Below are positions 22,761-34,576 of a stretch of 64,000 nucleotides of DNA, piece after piece. Numbering within the stretch: the stretch's first letter is position 1; every line of letters starts with the position of its first letter. A program made the position numbers and the translations under genes. Source of the stretch: Malus domestica (Eukaryota > Streptophyta > Magnoliopsida > Rosales > Rosaceae); the NCBI RefSeq assembly GCF_042453785.1, contig NC_091669.1, positions 13,156,501-13,220,500 on the forward strand, read 5' to 3'. Under the pieces are notes generated by a model that made no database searches, was not told where the DNA came from, and saw only the letters and a list, made by a program, of their open reading frames with translations.

Positions 22761-25690
22761 TTAGGATGATATTTTATTTATATCTTGAAGAGAGTAGAAT
22801 TTGTTTAGGAACGTGGAATATAGGAACCTTAACGGGAAAATCTGTGGAAGTAGTTGAAGTTATGGTGAGGAGAAGGATAAGTATTATGTGCCTAAAAGAA
22901 ACTAAGTGGGTTGGTCTTAAGGCAAAGGATCTAGAAAACTCAAGTTTTAAACTTTGGTATTCGGGCACAAATAGAACTAGAAACTGTGTTGGCATCATCG
23001 TGTACAAGACCTTGACACAAGATGTTGTAGATGTTAAGAAGGTAAGAGATAGATTTATGGCAATCAAGATTGTAATAGGACAAAAACTCATCAATGTGAT
23101 TAGTGCGTAAGCAGCTCAAGTAGGGTTGGATACGAGTTTGAAGGAGAAATTTTGGGAAGATCTTGGAGACTTGGTGCAAGGAATTGCTCAGACGGAGAAG
23201 GTATTTATAGGAGGAGATTTAAATAGACACATGGTCAATGAGACAGGCAACTATGAAGGTTTTCATGGTGGCCATGGTTTTGGGGAGAGAAACGAGAATG
23301 GGGAAGCCATCTTGGATTTTGCAATGGCATATGATCTCTTCTTAGCCAACGTCTTCTTTAAGAAGAGAGAAGAACATGTGATCACCTACAAGAGTAGGTC
23401 GTCAAAAACACAAATTGATTTTCTTCTAATGAAGAAGGGGGATCGTATAACTTGTAAGGATTGCAAAGCTATACTGGGAGAGAGCTTGGCTAATCAACAT
23501 CGCTTGTTGGTGATGAATGTACATATCAAAAGAGAGAGAAAAAGGAACAAAACCTTGAAGTGCCCAAAGACTAGATGGTGGAATCTAAAAGGACAAAAAC
23601 AAGCCATTTTCAAAGAGAAAGTAATCACCCAATGTGTGGGGGATAGAGAGGGTGAAGCTAGCCAAATGTGGGATTCCATGGCTACTTGTATCTGAAAAGT
23701 AGCAAAAGAGGTATTAGGAGAGTCCAAGGGCTTTGCTCCACGCCAAAAAGAATCTTGGTGGTGGAATGAGGAGGTACAAACAAAGGTTAAGGCTAAGAAG
23801 GAATGTTGTAAAGCCTTATACAAGGATAGGACCGATGAAAATGGTGAAAGGTATAGAATAGAGAAGCAGGAGGCGAAAAAAGTTGTGAGAGAAGCTAAGC
23901 TAGTGGCTTATGACGATATGTATAAGCGACTAGATACCAAAGAAGGAGAGTTGGATATCTATGAACTAGCTAGAGCAAGGGAAAAGAAGACAAGGGACCT
24001 AAACCAAGTGAGGTGCATCAAGGATGAAAATGGAAAGGTTCTTGCTATAGAGAACGCGGTCAAAGACAGATAGAGATGTTATTTTCACAATCTTTTCAAT
24101 AAAGGACATGAAATAAGTACTTTTTTTTTAGAGTTGAGTAACTCAGAAGATTGTAGAAACTACTCCTTTTACCGCCGAATTCAGAAGGAATAAGTGGTTG
24201 TAACTTTGAAAAAGATAAGGCATAGAAAAACAGTGGGCCTAGATGATATACCGATCGAAGTGTGGAAAGTTTTGGGAGAGACGGGTATAGCACGGCTCAC
24301 AAACCTTTTCAATAGGATTTTGAAAATGAAGAAGATGCCAAATGAGTGGTGAAATAGCACTTTGGTGTCTATCTACAAGAATAAGGGCGGCGTACAAAAT
24401 TGCATGAACTATAGTGGTACTAAGCTAATGAGTCATACAATGAAGCTCTAGGAGAGACTCATTGAGCATAGACTGAGGTAAGAGACACAGGTCTCGAACA
24501 ACCAATTCGGGTTCATGACAGGACACTCAACCATGGAGGCAATCTATCTTTTACGAAGATTGATGGAAAGATATAGAGATATGAAAAAGGATTTACACAT
24601 GGTCTTTATAGATTTGGAAAAAAGGGTATGATAGGGTCACAAGAGACATTCTTTGGAGGATTTTAGAGAAAAAAATAGTACGAGTAGCATATATCCAAAC
24701 TATAAAAGATATGTATGATGGAGTAAAGACTGCCGTAAGAACTTATGAAGGACAAACCGAAAGCTTCCCCATAACTGTAAGGTTACATCAAAGGCTCATC
24801 TTTAAGTCTTTACCGTTTTGCATTGGTAATGAATGAGTTAACAGGACATATTCAAGATGATATTCATTGGTGTTTGCTTCTCGCAGACGATATAGTGTTA
24901 ATAGATGAAACTTAGGAAGGGGTAAATGTGAAGCTTAACTTTTAGAGAGAAGTGTTGGACTCTAAAGGTCTTCACCTAAGTCGATCAAAGACAGAATATA
25001 TGAAGTGCAAGTTTAGTGCAAATGAAGGCTCAAATGAGTTAGGGGTGATGATCGGAGACTAGGAAGTACCAAAGAGCGACCACTTTCACTACCTAGGATC
25101 TATCTTGCAAAAGAACGGAGAATTAGATGGAGACCTCAACCATAGAATACAAGCTAGATGGATGAAGTGGAAGAGTGCAGCCAATGTGTTGTGTGATCAT
25201 TGTATGCCACTGAAGCTTAATGAAAATTTTTATAGAACAGCAATAAGGCCGGCAATGTTATATGGCACAGAATGTTGGGCGGTGAAGCATCAACACATAC
25301 ATAAAATGGGTGTAATAGAGATGAGGATGCTTCGTTGGATGTGTAGGCACACGAGGAAGGATAAGATTAGGAATGAGGATATCCGAGGTAAAGTAGGAGT
25401 AACCGAAATTGAAGGAAATATGAGAGAAAATCGGTTACAGTGTTTTGGACATGTGTAATGAAGGCCTACTGACACTCCAGCTAGAAGATGCAACTACGGG
25501 ACAAAGGTCCAGGGCCGAAGGGGTAGAGAAAGATCTAGGAAGACTTTGGAAGAGACTCTAAGAAAAGACTTAGAGTACTTGGATCTAACGGAAGACATGA
25601 CATACAACCGAGTGCAATGGCGTTCTAGGATTCATATAGCCGACCTCACTTAGTGGGAAAAGGCTTTGTTGTTGTTGTTGTTGTTGTTGA
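22761..25690 (+). mobile_element. RTE-type LINE, degenerate
   Basis: Interrupted plus-strand frames give, in order: an endonuclease domain (22796-23560; TWNIGTLTG, KETKW, FIGGDLNRH, QIDFLL), a linker region (to about 24070) and a reverse transcriptase (about 24220-25000; [36 protein letters not shown]). A C-terminal block follows (to about 25640; GTECWAVKHQHIHKMGV). Stops and frameshifts occur throughout, for example before KVAKEV near 23694 and within the reverse transcriptase. The 3' end is a (TTG)n tail at about 25669-25688, typical of plant RTE-clade LINEs. No target duplication was identified. It is inactive. Confidence 0.88.
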
Positions 25691-26167
25691 ACCTCTTTTA
25701 TCTATTATATAGTCATGGTTTTGTATTAAATTGTTGGATTTAATGTGTTTTGTGCAAGTTTGATAGCAAATATGATTTGGGAACAAAAAATGAACTTAAC
25801 AATTAAAATACGAGGAAACCTGAAGAGTTGAAGAGATGGGCTGCTGGGCATCTTATATTTGTGCCAATATTAGAAAATGGACCGGTGCACTACCTAATAA
25901 ATTGGTCCATTGAAGCTAGCCCAATTAATGGGCATTGCCTAATCCAATTGATGTGGTGATACTTAAAAAGGTGAACAGTACCGATATTTTTTCGTTAAAA
26001 TTCCCTTTAAATTATCCTATTTCCGTGTGGATTAAGGAAGTAATAGAAATATAAATAGGAGAATGAGACACCAGTTGAAGACCCACCCACCTACACGCAC
26101 ACATACAGAGGGGGAGAGAGAAGCCGAAAGCAAAGAGGAATATCACAAACACTGAAACAAGTGACAG
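25691..26167. other. Intergenic, possible decayed OSC intron
   Basis: AT-rich with no coding similarity that I could detect. It lies directly upstream of the orphan OSC exon and ends in a splice-acceptor-like GTGACAG. Confidence 0.35.
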
Positions 26168-26299
26168 GAAGTGGTTTGAGTTTTCATGAGGGATATCACA
26201 TTGCACTACGCGGCATTCAGGAACACTTACCCAATTTGGGCTCTTGCAGAATACCTCAACATGTTACAAAAATGGAACTGGAAGTTAACGAATGGCTAA
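26168..26299 (+). pseudogene. Orphan last exon of an oxidosqualene cyclase
   Basis: Read in the frame starting at 26168 this gives EVV, a stop, then [20 protein letters not shown] and ALAEY. This aligns with the OSC C-terminus (compare [20 protein letters not shown] in the gene at 26903-31312). An AG acceptor directly precedes GAA, at the same place as the last intron of the cycloartenol synthase gene. The in-frame TGA replaces a Gly codon. No other OSC exon was found upstream, so this is a fossil of another cyclase copy, convergent with the intact gene. Confidence 0.8.
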
Positions 26300-26902
26300 G
26301 CACACCGTTAAATAGAAGGTTATGCGCTGTTATGTTCTTTGGTTTAGATACCAGATACTGAATTAGCTATTGCATAATAAAGAACGCTTATTGTATCTGA
26401 CATGGACTTTCTTCCTTGGCATTCAATTACAGAAGTAGAATAAACACTTCAGGTTTTGTAAGACAGAGTACAAAGCCAGCATCAAATAAAGATTCATATG
26501 GTGTGAACTGCGATTTGGTTAAATATTTAATCACTGCCCATTTGTTACGGCGTTTCAATGGGAGCGATGCAAAGCAGAAAGTACTAAAATGTAGCAAATT
26601 TGCAGGGAAGACTCGTACACATTTATTTTGATGAGATGTGACATCTCGCAATGCATGATACATGTTGTCTATACGTAACATAAATATGTATATATTTTCA
26701 CAGATTATTCGTTCTTTAGCGGTTACAAATCACAAAAGAATACATTTGCATAGATTATTCGTTCTTCAGCAGTTACAAGTTCATCAACTCTACAGACACA
26801 AAAGAAGAAAGGAACAAAATATGGCACAACTAGAACTAGGTTTTATATGTTCTGGTTGTATTGGCAAGTCCCATGGATTTCCTTTTGCTTGTGATCCAAG
26901 GC
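26300..26902. other. 3' side of the triterpene synthase gene
   Basis: AT-rich, between the orphan OSC exon and the stop codon of the minus-strand cyclase. A roughly 27-bp direct repeat (AGATTATTCGTTCTT...) occurs at about 26703 and 26753. It should contain the cyclase 3' UTR. Confidence 0.4.
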
Positions 26903-29900
26903 TCAAGCGATCTTTTTGATAGGCAACGAAACCAGTGTGCGGTATTCACCGAGAGCCCACAATGGGAAGATATTTCTGTATGCTGCATAGTGCAACATAG
27001 CATTCCTCATAAAAACTCCCATCAGTTCCTGTTGGGGGAAATCGCCGTCATCCAATTGACCGTTCATTAACACCGCAGCAGCCCGGTGAATAGGAGTTGG
27101 ATCTCTCTCAGCCTATAGCAAAGAAAAAAAATCATTTAGAAATTTATTTTTTGGAGGGAATTGTGAAAAACTAAAACAGAACACCTCTAAAATGTTTGTC
27201 ATGTACTGACCTGTCGACCGTGAATCAGACCCATTAATCCGAGTGCAGTTTGGACTAAATTTGTACTGTCTTGAGCTGTATATTTCTGAAGAGATAGAAC
27301 AAGTGAAATATTAGAATTATGCTTTCCTTGAGGTCAACAGGGTTACCTTTTCGTTACTATTGAATTTCATTGGTACCTTGTTTGTGCATGAGGTGTAGTG
27401 CTCTCCCCAGCCACCATCTGCCCTTTGTGTTTTGAGCAAAAAGTCGACACCTTTGCGCACTGCCTCACAGTTGTTGTATGTCCTGCCGGCAGCCTCCAGC
27501 CCTTTGATTGCGAACCATGTACCATACACGAAGCAGATTCCCCAGTTTCCATACCATGAGCCATCAGGGTACTGTATGTCTTCAATGTAGTCTGCAGCCC
27601 TTGTGATGAAATTGTTGATCTCCTTCCTTCTATGGCCAGGGTACAACTTCCTAAACAATGTTAAGGCCTGGATCGAAGATGAAGTGCACTCGATGTACTC
27701 GTACTCAATGACAAGGTCCTCAAGAAACTCCACAGGGTTGAGCCACTGAAGAGGGAAAACAAATTAGTATATCCAATTTATGAGACATAGTGAAATGACG
27801 AAAGCTTTCAAATTTCTTCGGAAAAAAATTATTAAGATTTTCGGTTTTTGTTACCTCCAACCATTTTGGTGCTCCTGTTGGTTCCCAGGCTGATACACCA
27901 CCATTTGGACTTTGAAGAGACATGATGACATTGACAGCATCATACATACACTCAGCTTCCATTGGCTCACCAACAACTTCTGGGGACATATTTGCAAAAA
28001 TGCAGCAACACTGAAGCAAAACATGTTACAAGTTAGCACCATTTTCAATTTTTCATCATAAATGAGAGGCAAAATCTTCAACTTAAGATCACTTGAGTAA
28101 AATCACTTACCCTCAGTGCTTCTGCAGTACAATCTGACACTTGCCATCCATGATCACGGTCAGAGAATGTCCATGCGCCCTTCGAAATGTGACGGAAATG
28201 AGATAGGTAGTCACCAGATGTATTGATCCTCACCTACAATGGTACGCATAGGATGTGTATTTTTAAGTCAACAGAAAATCTCTACACATTTTCGTATGTC
28301 AAAGACAGTTTTAATGACTTGAATATGTACCTGAGATATCTTGAGGAATTCGTGTGCTTTCTTAAGGGTAGGTCCCATTTCAGCATTAAGATTCCCAGCA
28401 AGCAAAGCTTGAATCACAAGAGCACAATCCCATGACTGGCTTCCAAAACTTTGCATCTTGATTCCATCCTCTCCGAGCCAGATATAATCGGTAACTCTAG
28501 GAAGATGCTTCTTGAAAGCTTCTCCACTAGGATCCTCGGCCCAGCAAGCAAGCATCATCAATGGCTTTTCCACGCATCCGATTGTAATGTAACGACTGTT
28601 CTCATCTTCATAATGAATTTGGTCAATTGTGAATTGAATTGCATTGTCTCTGATCTTCTTGAAAGGCCAGCGTTTTAGGAGAGGCTCGACGATATTGTAA
28701 AAACCGTCCCACATAAAACGTTGTACACGACCATGGGGATAGTAGTTATCTTCCTGCATTAGTCAACATTGCATAGCACAGTAAGGTTATGTATGTGAAA
28801 ATTTTTCTTTAACATAATAAAATTGAACAACGGCATGAACTATATAAGGAACAAAAAAAGGTAAACTCACTGTTGCACACCAATGGCGCACTTTAGGCCA
28901 GTTAATTTCGTTGTAAGGTTCACAGTAAATTTCTTGTCTCAATTCCTCAACAAGTGGAGTGATTGGGCCAACAAATCTTGTGGCATAAAAGTAAGACATA
29001 GGTAGGTAAGTCAACCTACAGTAGCAGAACATTTTTGCTGCAGAGATGAAGTTGTACTAATTAGAAGACTTGTACTATTTAACTTAACAAGAAAATAGGA
29101 TGTGGAAGAAAATTGTGCTTACATGGATGAAAAGGAAGCAGAGTCGACCCGGTCCAGAATTCTGGGGGCATTGGGTTACTGCCTTCCCAGTCATACACAC
29201 CAAGAATCTGCAACACAAATTAAGTTAGACCATTTCCTCAAATGTGCATCCTTTTACAGTATAAAATACCACTTTTATTTAAAACAAACTAGTAAGTTAT
29301 ACGCACCGCCATCCAAGTTTTTCCCCATGATGCAGAATAGTACGCACCACCACGGTCAAGAATCCACTTTCGTGCCCTTGCGCAGGCATTGTCACGACCA
29401 CCATCGGGGCCATCTCCGAGAATACGCATCATACAGTAGTTTAGGCATGTAGTAAACATCATACTAGGCCCCGCTATGTGCAGTCCCCAGCCACCATCTT
29501 CATTTTGATGGTTGTATGTGTAACGCAAGATTTCCTTCTTGTGCTCAGCGGAGAAAATAACATTGAGATATCCTGGAATGTATGCAGCCATGACCTATAA
29601 TTTTTTGGCAATAAAGATGCAACAATTAGTCCGCTGTCACATACAAGGGCACTAAAAACCCAATTTTTTTACTATTACAGCATCTCAATTTTTTTACTAT
29701 ATGGTAAATAAGGAGCAAAATTTCGCACCAAGGGAGGGAAGTAAAAGTTTGGGCCAGCATTTTCAGCAGGCCAATGTCCATGGGGTGATTGCAAGGCATT
29801 CCAGAAGGTAGCAGCCCTCCTGAATGCAGCTGTGGCCTGATCATATGTAATGTCCTCACCCTCCCCAACTCTTACTGGAGGAATTTCTTGTTTAAAGTTT

Positions 29901-30701
29901 TTCTCTCTTAGTATCTGCAATTGGTCAAAGTAAAATATTATATCGTACTGAATAAATAAATAAAAAAAAAGAAAAAAAAAAAGAGGATTTGGAAGAACTA
30001 AATAAATAAACAGAATATAAACACTGTTGTACAAACTAACAAGGCATGCATCTCACACGGAGTTCACTTTTCTTTGGCCGCCTACCACTCAGTCTCGCAC
30101 GTAAAGAGTGTACAAGTTCACAAAAGTTGACCAATGTGTTTTTGGTGGAGTAACTTTGAAAATGAAAAACCTTGTTTTATGTACCGCAAATATGTCACGT
30201 GCTTCAACTGTTACATAATAATTAATGCTATTTAACGAAGTAAAAAACGATTAGATTATAAATCAGCTCTTAAATAGTGGTGAATCTTATTTTATGTATT
30301 AGAAACGTGGTTAACAATGTGATTAGTTTTATGTGTTACTCATTACATACAAAATAGAACTAAATCGCAATATTAACATGAAATAATATACGCCAGAAGG
30401 GTTGGGGTTGGATTTATAATACATTTTATGACTTTGGCAATTCCAGGTTATCTTTTTCGTATTTGGTCCAACTCACCATGTTAGTTTTAGGTGAACATAA
30501 TCTGTCCTCGTTATCTGGAAGAGCATAATCTTCTCGAGATGCATTCTAATTATTATTTTTATAGCATAATTAAAGCCGACTCCAACCCTATATCATGAAA
30601 TATGCTAATAAACTATATTCAATGTAAATACTTTTATCTATATTCAAACGAATAACTATATCATGAAATATATTAAGCAATTAAAGCCCACTCAGAAGTT
30701 T

Positions 30702-30786
<85 letters not shown>

Positions 30787-30997
30787 GGAGCTTAAGGGGA
30801 GGGATCCCCATTTTTTCAAAAAAAATGGGGACACGCTCCCCACCGTTAGATTGACTTTAATGAAATTGTGTGGTTGAGATTAAAACACAGGTCATAGAAT
30901 CTCAACCACAGGATTTCATTTAATTCAAATCCAACGGTGGGGAGCGTGTCCCCATTTTTTTGAAAAAATGGGGATCCCTCCCCTTAAGCAATTCCTC

Positions 30998-31031
<34 letters not shown>

Positions 31032-31312
31032 CAAATATTTGCATTAAAGAGCACAAGACTTTGAACTTAAACCTGTCAATTAGATAAAAAGAGAGATAAC
31101 ACTAGTATTACCTGAAAACGCCATAGGAGGTCGCTGCTAGGCTGGACCTTGAAGCGATTTTGGTAGAAATGCTCACGAGCAGCTTCAACTTCTGCTCGCT
31201 CCTCCTCGGTACCTGCATCTGGGTCGAACTCCCATGTCTGCCTTCCATGGAAGTTGTTTGTGCTGAACAACATAGGGTCATTTGCACCCTCTCCAAACTT
31301 GATCTTCCACAT
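26903..31312 (-). CDS. Oxidosqualene cyclase, specialised triterpene synthase
   Basis: Eleven coding exons join in phase: 31312-31112, 29914-29729, 29594-29307, 29207-29123, 29037-28871, 28753-28331, 28233-28111, 28010-27855, 27745-27377, 27285-27211, 27112-26903 (760 aa, full family length). It cyclises 2,3-oxidosqualene, normally at the ER membrane. The start is [11 protein letters not shown]-type repeats ([21 protein letters not shown]) and the catalytic Asp484 in SDCTAE are present. MQSFGSQ replaces the Tyr-containing MQGYNGSQ of cycloartenol synthases, so it is not a sterol enzyme. The product-controlling MWCYCR (beta-amyrin) / MLCYCR (lupeol) site reads MFCYCR with Phe257. The product cannot be named; beta-amyrin, lupeol, germanicol or friedelin-type scaffolds, or a mix, are possible. 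No frame break was found. It lacks seven introns present in the cycloartenol synthase at 57109-63336. Confidence 0.92.
30709..30783. repeat. (TA)n microsatellite in intron 1 of the cyclase
   Basis: About 37 uninterrupted TA units, next to the palindromic MITE. A shorter TA run (30998-31024) lies on the other side, suggesting insertion into a TA array. Confidence 0.95.
30790..30989. mobile_element. 200-bp palindromic MITE in cyclase intron 1
   Basis: The arms of about 60 bp are near-perfect inverted repeats, running from GCTTAAGGGGAGGGATCCCC to its complement and including GGGGACACGCTCCCCACCG. A partly palindromic centre holds GGTTGAGATT / AATCTCAACC. It is flanked on both sides by TA repeats, so a TA target is plausible but the exact duplication cannot be read. 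Confidence 0.8.
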
Positions 31313-31892
31313 CTTGATCACTGGATTAGTAGTACAAAAATAATCTTTTTTCTAGTACCTGCATGAATGATACAAATACATAACGAAATTAATTAGTAAG
31401 GGCTTGATAGATACACGTTCTAGTTCTATGTAACTGTAAGAAAATAGGGTTTGAATTACTGTTCTATTTTCATATTTTTGTAGAAAAAGGGGGAAAAGTA
31501 TGATAAAAGAGGTTTAAAAGAATGATTGATTTCTATAACTCATTGAAATCTCTTATGCATATCTCAATCTCAACCATCCACCTGAACTCTGGCTACCCAA
31601 ATCTCTATGTAATGACCAAGAATCTTGTGTGTGTGTGTGTGTGAGAGAGAGAGACAGAGAGAGATGATGATGATGGTGATGATGATGACCTAATTGTAAA
31701 CTTTATGATATAATTTTTTTACATATGCTAACTGCAGGGAGATGGATAGTACTGAAGAAGCTCTGGCCCTTGAGCTTGAGGACTCACCGATTGCAAAAAC
31801 TGGCTGTGATGGTGAGGAAGGAAAGAGTTTGCTTTGAGTTGCTTGGCACAGATGCTGAGTCTCTGTGTGATGATTGATGCATGGGAAACCCA
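31313..31892 (-). other. 5' UTR with a leader intron, cyclase gene
   Basis: A likely untranslated exon runs from about 31865 to 31788 and ends at a good donor (TCG|GTGAGTCC). The matching acceptor ATGCAG|GTACTAG places a second leader exon at 31358-31313 directly before the start codon. The intron between them (31787-31359) holds GT, GA and GAT microsatellites at about 31626-31687. The transcript start is inferred from the TATA box; no transcript evidence is available. Confidence 0.5.
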
Positions 31893-31901
31893 CTTTATAT
31901 A
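31893..31901 (-). promoter_or_regulatory. TATA box of the triterpene synthase gene
   Basis: TATATAAAG on the minus strand lies about 30 bp upstream of the inferred leader exon, followed by a C/A-rich leader containing CATCAATCATCACAC. Spacing and context fit a plant core promoter. Confidence 0.6.
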
Positions 31902-33701
31902 CTTACATACCCTAGGGGCCTACAGTAAAATGTGGCCACCATGCCTCCTTTTTTTCTATATTTTAATCATCGCTCTTGGTCAACTTTGGTGTTTTCTGAC
32001 TTTCTCAGGCTCTTTGTTATTTACTAATAATATTTTTTCACAATTTTAATTATACACCGATTTATATTTGTACTATCAAACAAACCGACACGTTATTTCA
32101 ACTACCTTCACAAGTTTTCAGTTACATTCTTATGAAAAAGAGAACTTTAACGAAAAGTTTTCGGTGTCGTTTATTTTAACAAAGAATCATATTTTTATAT
32201 TAAAAAATTAATTCCGGTATTATTCATTTTACTCCTTATTTTGTCCTTATCGTTAAAACTCAAAGTTTTCAAATCATTTTCATTAATTTGCCTTATGATA
32301 AATGGTCTGATAGTTTGCTTTGTATAGTTTTAAAAACACCAGATTTTATAACGTTTTTCAGTTTTTTTTAATAAATTATTTTATTTCAATATTGCTTAAT
32401 TATCCTCAATTTTTTTTTTAGGTTTAGGAGAAAAACACAACTTGTGTTAATGAGTGCACGTTTTAAAAGAAATGATATCATTTCATATAATATTAGAGGT
32501 GTAAGAAATAAAAGATTCCTGAAATCATCATATCTGATGATGCTATATTGTGGATGTATGTTGAATTTTGATAACCGAAAGGAAGAAACAAAGAGAGGGA
32601 TCAGTCTATTTAGACTACGAAAAAAAAATGTCATTGTCCTTGTCTTCTTAAAAAAAAAAAAAAAAGTTTCTCACTCTTAATTTAGAAATGTTTTTTCTAT
32701 GCATTTAATAATCAATTACCTAAGCTACAGTCAATTTTAGTAGTAAATTATGGTGAGGGTTGTTAATTTATGTCATGCAACATCAGATTTGACTTTTCAG
32801 TTAAGAAACATTGTTACTATCTTTTTTCCTATTAATGTTGATTTGGACATTTTAACATGCTCTTAATAGATGGATAGATATTTCAGAAGATGAATGCTAG
32901 TGATCTTTTCAATTTACCTTCTTCTTTGTTCCTTTTCCATTCAACATTTAACATGTATACTTCACTATAAAATTAAATTAAAATTTTTATTGTCATGAAA
33001 ATACAAATTATTTGTTCCCCTTATTCCCTTAACAAATAAACCAAATTAGAATAAAGATAAAACTATAAAGCTCTGGCCCCACCCATTACTCTGCCATCTT
33101 TGTCTCCTTCCTATCATTTCACATCTAGTGGCAGAGTCAATTTCAGAGTGCCTCTCACATACGCAGGTAATTTGAACTCAGAATATGAGAAATTTGAGTA
33201 ATTTGCATAAAAATTGAAATATCCTAAATTGAACAAAGAGAAATAAAAACATTGCACAAACCTAAAAACCTGAATATGAGTTTAAGAGTAAGCAAGAATT
33301 TTTTAAAAATAAAGTTAAGCCAAAGAAAAGTTGATAGAACAAGGAGGGGGAAGTGAAAACTGCACTGCAATTAAGAGGGGGAAAAATAGGTCTAACCTGA
33401 AATGGAAAAGAGTTTCGATTGAGAACAAAATTGAATTTTGAGGGTATTAGACTGATATGCAATATGAGTAGCTAGAAGAAGAAGAAAAAAGGCCGAATGG
33501 GCCAAGGACCTTAGGGATATGATTGGATTGGCATGCACTTGTAAGATGGGACTTATAACCCACGTATGATAACCCATTCTAGTGCAGATTCGTAACCCAT
33601 CTTGTCCATATCACATTTTGAGACAACATTGAATGGACTGGACTCAAGTCCAATCCTATCTCGCTAGTGTTCACATTTATCAAGCAGGGGTCACCCATGG
33701 C
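31902..33701. other. Intergenic, cyclase upstream region
   Basis: AT-rich DNA with several T runs. No gene, transposase fragment or inverted repeat was recognised, and the short frames have no family resemblance. Confidence 0.4.
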
Positions 33702-33884
33702 AGGAGTAGGATTCTCTCCCTCCTAATCTCTCTCCCCTTCCATCCCTTCCTATTTAAACGGTTGCGATTACACCACGTTTACATCTTGTTTTGAATTTTT
33801 TATATAGAGAATAAGACAAAAAGAAAAGTGTGAGAGGAGGAGATGGAATGGGATGATAATAGGAGGGGAAAGAATACTACTCCT
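33702..33884. mobile_element. Small foldback MITE
   Basis: The left end AGGAGTAGGATTCTCTCCC pairs with the right end GGGAAAGAATACTACTCCT. Internal CTCCTAAT / ATAGGAGG words also pair. About 183 bp; no clear target duplication. Confidence 0.6.
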
Positions 33885-34576
33885 CTATGCCAGGCTCAGT
33901 CCTTGAACTACAACGACAATTAAGAAAAAAATAAAACAAACATTTGATTCTACAAGATCATACCCATATCGAGCTCTTGAAATTCTTATACGAATATCCG
34001 CTGATCCAATATAACGTGACGTAATTCTTCTTTTGATTTCCTCGTCTTTTTTGGTGCTTTTTTCTCTTAGTAACAAGGAAGGTCGGTGAAAGATCGTTGA
34101 TAATAGAAATCAAGAACCTACATTGGGAGTTGATTTTTTTTTAGGAAGCGGGGGGCTGTCTTTTTGGTGCTTTTTACTAAGATCGTCGTCAATGATGAAA
34201 ATCAAGAACTTAGGGGGGTGTAGTCAAACTAAGATTTTAAAGGATTTTAAAAGTGATAGATTTGATAGGATTTAGGAGGATTTAAAACTCCTACAAAATT
34301 CATATGGATTTTAAAGAATTTGAATGGATTTAGTTTGTAGATTTTGGTGGATTTTCATATAATTTTTTTTATTGAAAAAAAAAAATCTTTCCCTTTGCTC
34401 TATTGTACTCGATAGCCACTTTATCCCCTCCCTTTTCGGGTCCCCTTTCACACGATCATGGCTCCATCTCTTTCTCAATTGATAGATCAACATAACTTTG
34501 GTGAGCTTTTGAGTACTACACACCACCAACAACCATCACCACCGACTGCCTTTTTGCCACAGACGTACGCTGTGGT

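Noticed and set aside
26161..26361. 66-codon plus-strand frame
   Set aside because: It is out of register with the OSC-like reading of the same DNA, which begins at 26168 and contains a stop; the open frame is a shadow of the fossil exon.
30663..30854. Frame of alternating Tyr and Ile
   Set aside because: Produced by the (TA)n microsatellite.
26903..31312. Cycloartenol synthase identity for the minus-strand cyclase
   Set aside because: It lacks the Tyr of MQGYNGSQ (reads MQSFGSQ) and has WQVSDC in place of WPISDC, so a sterol role is unlikely.
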